A stretch of DNA of 64,000 bases, taken from assembly GCA_903895695.1 (NCBI GenBank), contig CAITUY010000165.1:28927-92926 (forward strand), in the 5' to 3' direction. Position numbers and translations under genes: made by a program. Source of the stretch: an uncultured bacterium. Lineage in GTDB: Bacteria > Verrucomicrobiota > Kiritimatiellia > CAIKKV01 > CAITUY01. Positions 30,742 to 41,601 of the stretch are shown here, piece by piece (positions within the stretch are counted from its first letter, which is position 1; the number at the start of each line of letters is the position of its first letter). Under the pieces are notes generated by a model. The model was not told the DNA's origin. It saw nothing but the letters and a program-made list of their open reading frames with translations, and searched no databases.

Positions 30742-33700
30742 GTGGAAGAACGCAAACAACCGCGATGGTTCGATCAGGCACTTGTGGCCGCCGCCTTCGC
30801 CGTGCTCGGCTTGGCTGTGCTGGCCGGGTTTGTCCTGTTCGGCGACCCCAAGGATCGCCAGCCGCGGGCCGCCTTTGTCCAGACCTACACGGAGAACGAA
30901 CTTGAGGCGGCGGTGGCCCGCCATGCCTTCGAGGGGCATCTCAAGGAGATCGCGGCCGCCGGCACGCGCCTGACCGGCACGCCGGGTTGCCGGCAGACGG
31001 AAGCCCTGATCTCGAATGTCTTCCAGCGCGCCGGTCTTGAGACGGTGGCACAGGAGTTCACGGTCACCGTGCCGGTGACGGAGATCTGCGAGATCCGCGA
31101 TGTCGCGACCGGGGAGCCTCTGGAAGGCGTCCGGCTCGCACCGTTCATGCCGTCCGGGCTGCTGCCCACCAGTTGCTCAATCACCACCCGCCTGGTCGCG
31201 GCTGAGAGCGCGACCTTGCGCTGGCTTTCCGGGGTGGACCCGCGCACGGTGACCGTTATCACACCCGTGGATGGGGGCGGCACGTGGCCCGAACTCGCCG
31301 CCTCCGGCGTCCAGGCCTTGATTGTCCACGACACGCCCGACCGGCGCGCCCTGCGGCCGAACCTGGACCAGGCCGCGAATTGGGCGCCGATCGCGGTCGC
31401 CGAACCCACGCCGTTCCCGCGTTTCTGCGCCACCGGGCCGATCGAGTCGTTTACCGGCCGCACCGTCGCGGTCACCTGCCGCGTCACCTGGCAGACGCGC
31501 ACCGCCCACAACCTGCTGGGCGTGCTGCACGGCCGCGCGCCGCGGGCCGAAGCCCTGGTAGTCTCCGCCTACTACGACAGCAGTTCCGTGGTTCCCGACC
31601 TGGCCCCCGGCGCCGAACAGGCCGTGCCGGCAGCTGCCCTGCTCGACCTGGTCGAGGCCTTGGCTCCCTACCGGGACACCCTGCCACGCGACATCGTCTT
31701 TGTGGCCACCGCCGGGCATGCTCAGGGCCTGGCCGGCATCAGCCGGATCATGGAATGCGTCGAACGCTTCAGTGCCTTGCGGCCCGACTTCGTTCCTTTC
31801 GAGAGCCGGCGTGCCGAGCACGAGGCCGCGCTCCGCCAGCCGGACGAGGCCCGCCTCTGCCGCATTGCGGCGGGCGAGATACACCTGCGGCGCAAGGATG
31901 CGGCGCTCGCCGCGCGCGTGGCCTACCTGCGCGCCGGCAGTCCCGTGTACCGCGACGGCTTCAACCCCGCCACCGCCACCGACGAACAGCTCAAGGCGGC
32001 CGAGAACTCGCACCCCCTGCTGCAGGCCTATCTCGCGGCCAAGCAGGCCGATAACGAGGCCGCCAACCGCGTCTCCGTGTCTGCCCGCGATGTGCTGGCC
32101 GATCCGGAGTACCGTGCCGCCTACGATGGGCTGCTGGCGGAGACGCGCGCCTGGCACAGCGCCCAACTGCGGGAACTGAACGACCGCATCCTCGTGCGCG
32201 ATCTCTTCGCCCACTACCGGAACGTCGTCGCGCTCAATCTCGAACTCAACTCCGGCGGCTCCAAGGCCCGCACCAAACTCTCCCTCCTGACGGGAATATA
32301 CAATGCCGGCCCCTCCGTGGACCCCCAGTCCACCGATATTGCCAACCTGCTCATGGCCAAATCGCCCGACTTGAAGGTGATCTCATGGGGCGCCCGCGAC
32401 GCGGCCGGTAGTCTCGCGCAACCCAATCGTAACTCTCCTTCGTACACCGAACTCGAGTCGGAACCGTGGTTCCATTGCGGCCGGCTGGCGTTCAGCGTGT
32501 GCAACCACGAATTCATTCCCCCGAAACTCGGCACTCCGGAAGACGAACTGGCCGATCTCAGCATGGACGTCCTGCGCCTCCATGTGCCGGCCGCCGGGCG
32601 CCTCGTCCTGGCGCTGGCCGGCGGACAGGTCCAGTTTAAGACACTCAACGTCAACAAGTCCCAGTCCATGGCCGCGTTGCGGGGGTCGGTGTTCGGCGAG
32701 GCAGGGGCCTCGACGATGGTCCCCTCCCATCCCATGGGCGTGCGAACCGTCGTTCGCGCCCTGGTGGAAGATCAGCGGAGCCAGACGCCTATCGATACGC
32801 GCGGCGTCTCCATCTATCCGGTCGTCGCCTGCAGCCCCTACGGCACGTACGAACGGCCGCTGGCTTTTGACTTCGGGACCTACTCGCGGGTCACAGTCGA
32901 CGCCGCACGCTTCGACGAGGCGGGGCACCTCGTCTTCATTGGGGACCAGGGCGCCGCCAGTCAGTCCGTCTATCCCTGTATCAAGATCGAAGCGAAATCC
33001 TTGATAGCCACCGCCGGCCAGACGCCCCAGCCGATCAATATCGGCCTGTTCCGGGCCGTTCCGGTCGCCCTCTACCAGCGGCAGAACCCGCAGACCCAGC
33101 AGCCGTTCAAGGGGGCCAGCATCCTGGGCCGCCAGGGCCTGGTCGAGCCCACCCGCAAGAATGCCGGGTCCCTGACGACCTTCATCGAGCCCGACCTGAC
33201 GTTCTACCTGAGCTTCATGGACGGCGCCGCGGATAATCCCGAGATCCTGACCCCGCGCGCCTTCATGCTGAACGCCGACCCCGTCGCCGCGATCGCGAAG
33301 GATGAACCGGAACTGTACGGCCGCGGCTTCTTGGCGGCCGACACGCCGGCGCTGCTCTGGGCGCAGATCGACACGGCCGCCTCCATGTTGCGCACCGCCG
33401 AAAAACGCCTGCGCCTGCAGCAGCAATTCCGCATGGCCGACGAGCAAATGCTCGCCTTCCACGCCCGCGGCAACGAGCTGCTGAAGACGGCCCGCGACCA
33501 GCTCGACAATCGCGAACCCCTGGAGGCCGCCAACGCCGGTTCATCCAGTCTTGCCTATGCCATGGCCAATCACCCGGTTATCCGCGGCCGCATCGACCAG
33601 GCCGTGATCGGGATTCTCTGGTACCTGGGCTTGCTCGTGCCCTTCGTGTTCTTCGCCGAAAAACTCCTGTTCGGGTTTTCCGATATCCGCAAACAGCTCG

Positions 33701-35811
33701 TGGCCTCCACGGCGATCTTCCTGGTCGTCTTCGGCCTCCTGCGCACGTTCCATCCGGCCTTCGAAATGGTGCGGTCGTCGGTCATGATCCTGCTCGGGTT
33801 CGTGATCCTGCTCCTGACCCTGCTGGTCACGTTCATGGTCGGCGGAAAGTTCAAGCAGAACCTCAGGGACTTGCGTCGGCGGGAAGGCCAGGTCGAGGGC
33901 GCGGACGTCAATCGCGGCGGGGTGATCGGAACGGCCTTCATGCTGGGCCTCAACAACATGCGCCGCCGCAAGGTCCGCACTGGCCTCACCTGCGCCACCC
34001 TGATTCTCATCACGTTCGTCATGATCTGCTTCACCTCGGTCACCACGGACCTGACCGACGTCGAATACCCCACCGGCCGGTCGGCGTGGAACGGCATCAT
34101 GGTGCGCGAGACGAACTACCAGAATCTCACCGATCCCCAGCTCAACGCGATCAGCCAGATGTACGGCACGCGGTATCCGGTGGCGACGGTAAAGTGGCTG
34201 ACCCCCCAGATGTACTCCTGGATGGCGGACCGCCTGCAGAACGCCGAAATCCAGGTCGACCGTTCATGGCAGGCCGCGGGCCAGACCGTCAGCCGGCGCA
34301 TCACGCTCAACTCGGCGATGGAAATGAGCTGGCAGGAACCCACGTTCTCCGGCATCGACTCCACGCTGCTCACGCACCGCGGCTGGTTCCCGCGGCCTCC
34401 GCAGACGCCGGACGAAATCCGCGCCGCGGCCCTCGCCGGCGGGCGGACTCGGAACTCCGTCATCCTCCCCTTGCCGGCCGCCCGCGACCTGGGCCTCACG
34501 CCCGAACAGGTGGACGCCACCAACGTGACGGTCACGATCCGAAGCGAGGAGTACGACGTGCTCGGCATCTTCGATCCCGACGCCCTGGGCCGCATCCAGG
34601 GGCTGGACGGCCGTTCGCAGTTGCCGTTCGACCTCAACAGCGTCCAGCAGTTGGGCTCGCGTGACAGCCGGATCTTCCTGCCCGAGGACATCGGACGCAT
34701 GGCCCCCTCTCAGGTCATGCTCGTCAATCGCATGCCGCCGCTCAAGGTGGAGGAAACCCCGACGGTCTTCTGCTCGGTGCTGTTCCCCAAGACCGCCTAC
34801 CGGCTGCGCGCGGATGAGCCCGAACGGCCGGCCGTGGATTATCCCGAGCAGCGCCGGCTCGTGACGGACTATCTCGAACGGCTGGGCAAGCCCGCCTACT
34901 ACGCCGTGGACGGCACCTGCTACTACGGTTCACGCCAGCGCGCCCGCAGCCTGGCGGGCTTGCTGCAGTTGCTCGTGCCGCTGCTGATCGCGGCCCTGAC
35001 CGTCTTCAACACCATGCGCGGCTCGGTCTACGAGCGCCGCGGCGAGATCTACGTCTACAACGCGGTCGGCGTCGCGCCCAACCACGTCTTCTTCATGTTT
35101 ATCGCGGAGGCCTGCGTTTACGCGGTGGTAGGGGCCATGTGCGGCTATGTGCTCAGCCAGGCCACCGGCCGGATTCTGACCGCGTTTGGGCTGACCGGCG
35201 GGCTCAACATGGACTACAGTTCCATCGAGACCATCTACGCGTCGCTCGCCATCATGGGCGCCGTGCTGGTCTCCACGCTGCTGCCCGCCCGCGATGCAGC
35301 GCGCATGGCCTCGCCTTCCGGCATGGCCGGTTGGACCATGCCGACCGCGGCCAACGACGCGATGGAATTCAACCTGCCGTTCACCTTCACCCCCCACGAC
35401 CGCGTGGCCGTCATCGCCTACTTCCGGCGCTGGCTGGAAGCCAACGGGGCCGGCAGTTCCGGCCTCTTCTACTGCTCGCCGCCCGAAACGCTGCTCCTGA
35501 CCGGGGCCGGACTGACCCCCGCGCTGCGCTCGACCGTCTGGCTCAAGCCCTATGACCTGGGTGTATCGCAGAGCGTCGAGATCTCGCTGCCAGACGACCC
35601 GGAGACCCGCGAATTCGTCGCCCACATCCGCATCACGCGCCTGAGCGGCCATACCGCCGCCTGGCAGCGCACCGTGAAACCGTTCCTCGGCTCACTGCGC
35701 AAACAGTTCCTGAACTGGCGCGCCACCACGGCGGAGAGCCGGGCCGAAATGTTTGCCGAGGCGGCCCAGACGCTGCGCACCGAGGCCCGCCGGGAGGCAC
35801 CCCATGTCTGA
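30742..35811 (+). CDS. Giant ABC permease: M28-like pseudopeptidase domain joined to an FtsX/MacB-type permease
   Basis: A 1689-residue protein starting at GTG 21 bases after the previous gene. One N-terminal helix (about 12-33) is followed by an exported region of about 900 residues. Residues 60-370 follow the M28 aminopeptidase plan (NLLGVLHGR, VVSAYYDSSS, DIVFVATAGHAQGLAGI), but the metal ligands are lost: the usual AHYD is AYYD (276-279), the Asp of GA-x-D-N is absent, and the usual Glu-Glu pair is replaced by GHAQG (325-329). Three helices (about 950-1037), an FtsX-like segment (NNMRRRKVRTGLTCATLILI), a second exported domain and a C-terminal helix bundle (about 1403-1517; LPARDAARMASPSGM) complete a permease. 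Its likely ATPases are at 38845 and 39636. The exported domains probably bind a peptide or other cargo rather than cut it. Confidence 0.78.
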   Translation: MEERKQPRWFDQALVAAAFAVLGLAVLAGFVLFGDPKDRQPRAAFVQTYTENELEAAVARHAFEGHLKEIAAAGTRLTGTPGCRQTEALISNVFQRAGLETVAQEFTVTVPVTEICEIRDVATGEPLEGVRLAPFMPSGLLPTSCSITTRLVAAESATLRWLSGVDPRTVTVITPVDGGGTWPELAASGVQALIVHDTPDRRALRPNLDQAANWAPIAVAEPTPFPRFCATGPIESFTGRTVAVTCRVTWQTRTAHNLLGVLHGRAPRAEALVVSAYYDSSSVVPDLAPGAEQAVPAAALLDLVEALAPYRDTLPRDIVFVATAGHAQGLAGISRIMECVERFSALRPDFVPFESRRAEHEAALRQPDEARLCRIAAGEIHLRRKDAALAARVAYLRAGSPVYRDGFNPATATDEQLKAAENSHPLLQAYLAAKQADNEAANRVSVSARDVLADPEYRAAYDGLLAETRAWHSAQLRELNDRILVRDLFAHYRNVVALNLELNSGGSKARTKLSLLTGIYNAGPSVDPQSTDIANLLMAKSPDLKVISWGARDAAGSLAQPNRNSPSYTELESEPWFHCGRLAFSVCNHEFIPPKLGTPEDELADLSMDVLRLHVPAAGRLVLALAGGQVQFKTLNVNKSQSMAALRGSVFGEAGASTMVPSHPMGVRTVVRALVEDQRSQTPIDTRGVSIYPVVACSPYGTYERPLAFDFGTYSRVTVDAARFDEAGHLVFIGDQGAASQSVYPCIKIEAKSLIATAGQTPQPINIGLFRAVPVALYQRQNPQTQQPFKGASILGRQGLVEPTRKNAGSLTTFIEPDLTFYLSFMDGAADNPEILTPRAFMLNADPVAAIAKDEPELYGRGFLAADTPALLWAQIDTAASMLRTAEKRLRLQQQFRMADEQMLAFHARGNELLKTARDQLDNREPLEAANAGSSSLAYAMANHPVIRGRIDQAVIGILWYLGLLVPFVFFAEKLLFGFSDIRKQLVASTAIFLVVFGLLRTFHPAFEMVRSSVMILLGFVILLLTLLVTFMVGGKFKQNLRDLRRREGQVEGADVNRGGVIGTAFMLGLNNMRRRKVRTGLTCATLILITFVMICFTSVTTDLTDVEYPTGRSAWNGIMVRETNYQNLTDPQLNAISQMYGTRYPVATVKWLTPQMYSWMADRLQNAEIQVDRSWQAAGQTVSRRITLNSAMEMSWQEPTFSGIDSTLLTHRGWFPRPPQTPDEIRAAALAGGRTRNSVILPLPAARDLGLTPEQVDATNVTVTIRSEEYDVLGIFDPDALGRIQGLDGRSQLPFDLNSVQQLGSRDSRIFLPEDIGRMAPSQVMLVNRMPPLKVEETPTVFCSVLFPKTAYRLRADEPERPAVDYPEQRRLVTDYLERLGKPAYYAVDGTCYYGSRQRARSLAGLLQLLVPLLIAALTVFNTMRGSVYERRGEIYVYNAVGVAPNHVFFMFIAEACVYAVVGAMCGYVLSQATGRILTAFGLTGGLNMDYSSIETIYASLAIMGAVLVSTLLPARDAARMASPSGMAGWTMPTAANDAMEFNLPFTFTPHDRVAVIAYFRRWLEANGAGSSGLFYCSPPETLLLTGAGLTPALRSTVWLKPYDLGVSQSVEISLPDDPETREFVAHIRITRLSGHTAAWQRTVKPFLGSLRKQFLNWRATTAESRAEMFAEAAQTLRTEARREAPHV

Positions 35812-37795
35812 CCGCAAACCGATCATCGCCGACCGCGAACTCGAGATGTACCGTTCCGTGGTCGAGACCCCCACGGAATTCAAGAACGGCTTTACATGGG
35901 TGGCCGTGGCCGGCGCGTTCTTCTGCGGCCTGCTGATGATGCCCGGCGCGATCTACCTGAGCCTCATGACCGGCGGCGGCCTGGCGGCGGCTTGGGTGAC
36001 GCTGATCATCTTCTCCGAGATCAGCCGGCGCGCCATGCGTACGCTGAGCCAGCAGGAACTGGTAATCCTGCTGGTGGTCGCAGGCGCCATGGCCGGCGGC
36101 GGCCCCATGGCCTCCCTCGTATGGCGCCAGTACTTCATCCAAAGCGATGCCATCCGCGATATCGGGCTGCTCGGCAAATTCCCCGCCTGGTTCGCTCCCC
36201 AACCCTCGAGCGAAGCCATCACGGACCGTGCGCTCTGGCACCATGCCTGGCTGGTGCCCATCGCCCTCATTTTCTTCATGCACGTCGTCGGCCGCATCAA
36301 CAGTTACACGCTGGGCTACTTCTTCTTCCGCATCACCTCCGACGTCGAGCGGCTGCCGTTCCCCTTCGCCGGCGTCAGCGCCCAGGGCTCCATGGCCCTG
36401 GCGGAGTCGGGCGAACGCAAAACCACCTGGAAGTGGCGCATGTTCTCGCTGGGCGCCATGGTAGGCATCGTCTTTGCCGCCGTGCAGATCGGCATCCCGC
36501 TCGTCACCGGCGCGCTCCTCGCCAAACCCGTGCAGTTGATCCCGCTGCCGTGGTACGACGCCACGCGGCTGACGGAGGTGTTGCTGCCCGCCACGCCGAC
36601 CGGCATTGTGCTGGACCTGGGCATCATCGTGGTCGGCATGATCGTGCCGTTCTGGGCCGTCGTCGGCACCGGTTCGGCCATCCTGCTGACCCTCGTGATG
36701 AACCCGATTCTGCACCACTTGGGCGTGTTGCAGCGCTGGCAGCCGGGCATGGACACGATCGCCACCACGTTCAGCAACTCGATTGACTTCTGGATGAGCT
36801 TCACCCTCGGCGCCACGCTCGCCATCGCGGTCATTTCGATCTACCAGACCGGACGCGACATGGTGGGCAAGGTGCGCCAGTTGCGCCAGGCCGGCATCGA
36901 CGCCGGCGCCAAGCGCGAGTCGGTCTGGGCCACGCCGCCCGGCCGCGGCGACTTCTCGCCCTGGATCGCGCTCGGGATCTACTTCGTCTGCTCGGCCCTG
37001 GTGGTCGGGCTCTGCCACCTGCTGGTTCCGGGCTTCCCGGTGCTCTTCCTCTGCTTCTTCACGTTCGTCTACTCGCCGCTGATTTCGTACATCAACGCGC
37101 GCCTGATCGGTATTGTCGGCCAGAATGTGGAGATTCCTTACATTCGCGAGGCGGCTTACATCCTGTCGGGCTATAAGGGCGTGGAGATCTGGCTGGCCCC
37201 GGTGCCGGTCGAGAACTATGGCGGCCGGGCCCAGGATTTTCGTTCGCAGGAACTGACCGGCACCAACTTCTGGTCATATGTGAAGTCCGACTGCCTGATC
37301 GTGCCCCTGAGCTTCATCCTGAGCTTTGTGTTCTGGGCCTTCATCTGGCATTCGGGCGCCATCCCGTCGGATGTCTATCCCTTTGCCCAGAAGATGTGGG
37401 ATCTGCAGGCCAAGAACACCGCCCTGCTCTACTCCGCCACGCTCGAAACGCACGGCGCGACGCCCCTCTTCTACCAGGCCATCCACCCGGGCGTGATCCT
37501 CGGCTCGTTCTCATTCTCCATGATCGCCTTCCTGCTGCTCTCGGCGTTCAGCCTCCCGGTGATGGCCGTCTACGGCTTTGTTCAGGGCATCGGCCAGATG
37601 CCCCATGGTTTCCTGCCGCTCGTCATCGGCGCCTTCATCGGCCGGTTCTACCTGCAGCGCCGGTTCGGCCAGAAACGCATTCTCCAGGTCATGCCCGTGG
37701 TCGTCGCCGGCTACGGCACCGGAGCCGGGCTCGTGGCCCTGATCGGCGTGGCCCTGAACCTGATCGTCAGCGCCGTATCGGCAGCACCGTTCTGA
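35804..37795 (+). CDS. DUF6784/6785-type multi-pass membrane protein
   Basis: A 663-residue protein with about twelve to fourteen hydrophobic segments and no large insert, related in plan to the protein at 28123 (SDVERLPFPFAGVSAQGSMAL matches the HERFTFPLT region; several helices rich in Gly/Pro as in oligopeptide transporters). CGGGAGGCACCCC precedes the ATG at 35804, which lies inside the last codons of the giant permease gene, so the two are translationally coupled. The coupling suggests that it works together with the permease and ATPases. Substrate unknown; located in the inner membrane. Confidence 0.75.
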   Translation: MSDRKPIIADRELEMYRSVVETPTEFKNGFTWVAVAGAFFCGLLMMPGAIYLSLMTGGGLAAAWVTLIIFSEISRRAMRTLSQQELVILLVVAGAMAGGGPMASLVWRQYFIQSDAIRDIGLLGKFPAWFAPQPSSEAITDRALWHHAWLVPIALIFFMHVVGRINSYTLGYFFFRITSDVERLPFPFAGVSAQGSMALAESGERKTTWKWRMFSLGAMVGIVFAAVQIGIPLVTGALLAKPVQLIPLPWYDATRLTEVLLPATPTGIVLDLGIIVVGMIVPFWAVVGTGSAILLTLVMNPILHHLGVLQRWQPGMDTIATTFSNSIDFWMSFTLGATLAIAVISIYQTGRDMVGKVRQLRQAGIDAGAKRESVWATPPGRGDFSPWIALGIYFVCSALVVGLCHLLVPGFPVLFLCFFTFVYSPLISYINARLIGIVGQNVEIPYIREAAYILSGYKGVEIWLAPVPVENYGGRAQDFRSQELTGTNFWSYVKSDCLIVPLSFILSFVFWAFIWHSGAIPSDVYPFAQKMWDLQAKNTALLYSATLETHGATPLFYQAIHPGVILGSFSFSMIAFLLLSAFSLPVMAVYGFVQGIGQMPHGFLPLVIGAFIGRFYLQRRFGQKRILQVMPVVVAGYGTGAGLVALIGVALNLIVSAVSAAPF

Positions 37796-37806
37796 GGAAC
37801 TGAAGA

Positions 37807-38841
37807 TTGAAAACCGAAGAACCCCAATCGGAAATCGGCATACAGCACCCGCCTCCGTTCCGGCGGGCCTTCCGCATTGCGGTCCAGGGCATCCGGATCC
37901 GGCTCGGGCGCTCGCTGGTGACGCTCTCGGGTGTGGTGCTGGGCACGGCCTTCCTCATGAGCACCGTCACCACGCAGTTCGTCGACCGAGCCGTGGCCCG
38001 CGAACGCGACGCCCGCCAGCAACTGCGCATCATGGAAAGCGTCCTCAAGTCGCGGATCGGTTCCATCGAAGGCAAGACCCTCTCGGTGGCCGTGTGCGGA
38101 ACGCTCACGCCCATGGATGCCGCCCTGCTCGACCTTCTCCGCGACGCCAAGCCCGCCGCCCTGCGCCTCTATGGCGCGGCCGCGTGCCCGGGGTTTGAAC
38201 CAGCCAATTTGACGGCCCTCGGGCCGGGCGCGGTCGCCGTCCTCATCCTCGGCGATGCCCCGGTGTGCCCGGTCCCGCTGGCCGCCCTGACGGGTGGAAT
38301 GAACGTGCCACTGGTCATCGATTCGCGCTCCGATCGGCAATGTCAGCCCGCCCCCGGTGTACGCCGCGAGATTTTCTTCGGCCGCCAACTTGCCGACCAG
38401 CGGGACCGGGTGGCAAAACAGGCCCGGCAGGATCGGTTCCGAACGATCTGGATCGTGGTCGTCTCTCTCGCCGTCACCATCATTGGGGTTGCCAATGCAC
38501 TCCTGATGTCGGTAACGGAACGCTTCCGCGAAATCGGCACCATGAAATGCCTTGGGGCTCTTTCGGTCTTCATCCGGCGCCTGTTCCTGATCGAGAGTTC
38601 GCTCATCGGGCTGGCCGGCTCGGTGATCGGCGTCATCTCCGGTATTCTCCTGACCCTGGTCGTCTACGGGTTCATCTACGGCTTCGGCTTGGTGTTCGGG
38701 TCCCTGGCCTACGGCCCGTTGATGCTGGCTGCCCTGGCGGCCGTCATCACGGGAACCATCTTGGCCGTAGTGGCCGCGCTTTATCCCGCCCGCTTCGCGT
38801 CACGCATGGTGCCGGCGTCGGCCCTGAGGAGCACGGTGTAG
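37807..38841 (+). CDS. FtsX/MacB-like ABC transporter permease
   Basis: A 344-residue permease that appears to start at TTG (37807), 11 bases after the preceding stop and after GAGGAACTGAAGA. One helix near residues 38-58 (LVTLSGVVLGTAFLMSTV) is followed by a periplasmic region of about 150 residues and three C-terminal helices beginning FRTIWIVVVSLAVTIIGVAN. VTERFREIGTMKCLGA is the coupling-helix region of FtsX-type permeases, which contacts the ATPase. A MacB/LolC-like pump needs two permease halves; this short one may pair with the giant permease at 30742. The ATPase gene follows by 3 bases. Confidence 0.82.
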   Translation: MKTEEPQSEIGIQHPPPFRRAFRIAVQGIRIRLGRSLVTLSGVVLGTAFLMSTVTTQFVDRAVARERDARQQLRIMESVLKSRIGSIEGKTLSVAVCGTLTPMDAALLDLLRDAKPAALRLYGAAACPGFEPANLTALGPGAVAVLILGDAPVCPVPLAALTGGMNVPLVIDSRSDRQCQPAPGVRREIFFGRQLADQRDRVAKQARQDRFRTIWIVVVSLAVTIIGVANALLMSVTERFREIGTMKCLGALSVFIRRLFLIESSLIGLAGSVIGVISGILLTLVVYGFIYGFGLVFGSLAYGPLMLAALAAVITGTILAVVAALYPARFASRMVPASALRSTV

Positions 38842-38844
38842 GGC

Positions 38845-39635
38845 ATGAGTATGGAAGAACGAGCATCCGACGAGGCCCTTGAGAGGCTTCTCACGTCTTC
38901 CGGCGACAACGCGGCCCGCAGCGGCTACGTGATCCGCGCCGTGGACGTCCGCAAGGTCTACCGCATGGGCGACTCCGAGACGCACGCCCTGCGCGGGGTC
39001 ACCCTCGACGTTCACCGCGGCGAGTACCTGTCCATCATGGGCCCCTCCGGGTCCGGCAAGTCGACGTTCTTCAACATGATCGGGGGCCTCGACAAGCCGA
39101 CGGCCGGCAAGGTCTACATCGACCAGGTCGACATTGCCCAACTCGACCCTTACGAGCTGGCCTGGCTGCGCTGCCGCAAGGTCGGCTACGTCTTCCAGAC
39201 GTTCAACCTCATCCAGGTCATGTCCTGCATCGAGAACGTCATGCTGCCCATGGCCTTCGCCGGCCGCGACAGCGAGGAGGCCCGCGAGAAGGCCATGGAA
39301 ATCCTGGATCTCGTCGGCCTGGGGGACCGCGCCCTGCACAAACCGGCCGAGATGTCAGGCGGCCAGCAGCAGCGCGTCGCCATCGCCCGCGCCCTCGCCA
39401 ACTCGCCGGACATCCTGCTGGCCGACGAGCCCACGGCCAACCTGGACCTGAAGACCGGCAAGGAGATCATCGACCTTTTCCGCCGGCTGCGCGACAAGCT
39501 GGGCGTCACCGTCATTTCCGCCACGCATGACCTGAAGATGTTGAAGGCGTCCGACCGGATTGCCTGGATCGACGACGGCCGCCTGGCCCGCCTGTCGACG
39601 CCCGCCGAGGTCAACATCGACGTCGAGGAGGTCCA

Positions 39636-39639
<4 letters not shown>
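38845..39639 (+). CDS. ABC transporter ATP-binding protein, MacB/LolD type (first)
   Basis: A 264-residue ATPase with Walker A GPSGSGKST (from Gly66), Q-loop YVFQTFNLIQVMS, signature MSGGQQQRVAIARAL, Walker B ILLADEPTANLD and the H-loop SATHDLKML. The FQTFNL Q-loop and DEPTANLD are typical of the LolD/MacB/FtsE branch, whose permeases work on lipoproteins, peptides or cell wall enzymes without passing substrate through a channel. It has a 36-residue N-terminal extension before the domain (IRAVDVRKVYRMG). It may start at 38845 or at an ATG at 38851. It is followed by a second, clearly homologous ATPase. Confidence 0.9.
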
Positions 39640-40382
<743 letters not shown>

Positions 40383-40483
40383 AGTCGGCCCCATCTTCGT
40401 TTAGCGTCCCCGCAACCGCGCATCTCATCCCGCGCCCTTTCGGCGCATTCTCCGCGACCTTGGCGCGCGTCCTTGCCTTGCGT

Positions 40484-40506
40484 CCCCGCGACCTTGCGTC
40501 GCGGGG
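40484..40506 (+). terminator. Hairpin after the transport island
   Basis: CCCCGCGA (40484-40491) and TCGCGGGG (40499-40506) pair perfectly around a 7-base loop, about 100 bases after the last ATPase gene. No T-run follows. The surrounding 250 bases (40383-40634) hold several short direct repeats of the CCTTGCGTC type and no gene. Confidence 0.35.
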
Positions 40507-40634
40507 CGCCAAAATGACGGATCGGCCGGCCTACGGCCGCCGGGCACAGGCGGCCGCAAACGCCCCCCCCTCCCAAAATCGATTCGCCGCCTCCCCTTTC
40601 TGGCGCTACAATGATCTTGGAGAGGAGGAAGACA

Positions 40635-41495
40635 ATGAATACGAAAGGAATAGGCATGAAGATGCTGGCCCTAGTGGGTGCGGTGATTGGCTGTGCCTTG
40701 ACGGTCTTCGCCTCCGAAGTCAAGACAGGCGACACCGAGGCGCAAGTCCGGGCAAGTCTGGGCGAACCCTTGGGTAGCGTCCGAACGGGCAACTTGGAGC
40801 GACTTGTCTATGACCGGGGCACCATCGAGCTTCGTGACGGGATCGTCGTCAAAGCCGATCTCTTGACCGCCGAACAAACGGCCGCACAACGCGTCGAGCG
40901 TGAACGCCGTCTCGCCGAACAGGGACAGCAGAACCGTGAACAGACGGCGCAGCGCCTTGCCGCGGGTAATCGGGTGCTCGCGGACAAACTGTCCGATCCT
41001 GCGTTTACGTCCTTGCCGGCCAGCCAACAGTTCGATTACTGGCGTGACTTCCACCGGCAGTACCCCGAGGTGGACATCGCGGCGGTGCTCCTCAGCACGC
41101 TCGCAGGGAAGGAGCGTGAGGCGGCCGTGGCACGACAGAGCGGTCAAATAGCCGACGTGGAGCGACGGGCCGCGGAGGCAGAAGCCAGCGCGCGAGCGGC
41201 ACAGCTTGCGGCCGAGCAGGCACAGGCCAGCGCGCCAACGTACGCGTATGTGCCGCCGGATCCGGCGGTTACCTACGTTCCGCAGGTGGTGATCGATTCG
41301 CCGCTGTGCGACTTCTGGCCGCTGTTCACGCCGGTCGTGTTTGACAGATTCCACGGGGATCGACACTTCGGTTCCTTCGAGTCGCGGCGGGACCATGCGG
41401 GCTTCGGTCGGTCGACCGGTTTCGTGGGCCACTCGCATGGCGGGAGCGGCGGCATCTCGCACGCTCACATGGGAGGTCACGGGGGCCGGCGATAA
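40635..41495 (+). CDS. Exported protein with an SmpA/BamE-like N-terminal segment, coiled coil and Gly/His-rich tail
   Basis: A 286-residue protein. A signal peptide (MKMLALVGAVIGCALTVFAS) leads into GDTEAQVRASLGEPLGSVR and LVYDRGTIELRDGIV, the pattern of SmpA/OmlA-like small domains in which a short helix is followed by a beta-hairpin. Residues about 85-200 are Gln/Glu/Ala-rich and probably coiled coil (TAEQTAAQRVERERRLAEQG, AQLAAEQAQASAP). The C-terminal 60 residues are rich in Gly, His and Arg (HSHGGSGGISHAHMGGHGG) and may bind metal. No known function. GGAGAGGAGGAAGACA precedes the ATG at 40635. It is co-directional with two other exported proteins downstream. Confidence 0.7.
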   Translation: MNTKGIGMKMLALVGAVIGCALTVFASEVKTGDTEAQVRASLGEPLGSVRTGNLERLVYDRGTIELRDGIVVKADLLTAEQTAAQRVERERRLAEQGQQNREQTAQRLAAGNRVLADKLSDPAFTSLPASQQFDYWRDFHRQYPEVDIAAVLLSTLAGKEREAAVARQSGQIADVERRAAEAEASARAAQLAAEQAQASAPTYAYVPPDPAVTYVPQVVIDSPLCDFWPLFTPVVFDRFHGDRHFGSFESRRDHAGFGRSTGFVGHSHGGSGGISHAHMGGHGGRR

Positions 41496-41601
41496 CGACA
41501 AGAGAAACGGCACGGGCATATGCAGATGAAGGAAGGAAAGTAGCCGCAAGGCTGGAACCGAACCCGCGATGTGTTAGTATGCATATCGGAAGGGAGCGCC
41601 C

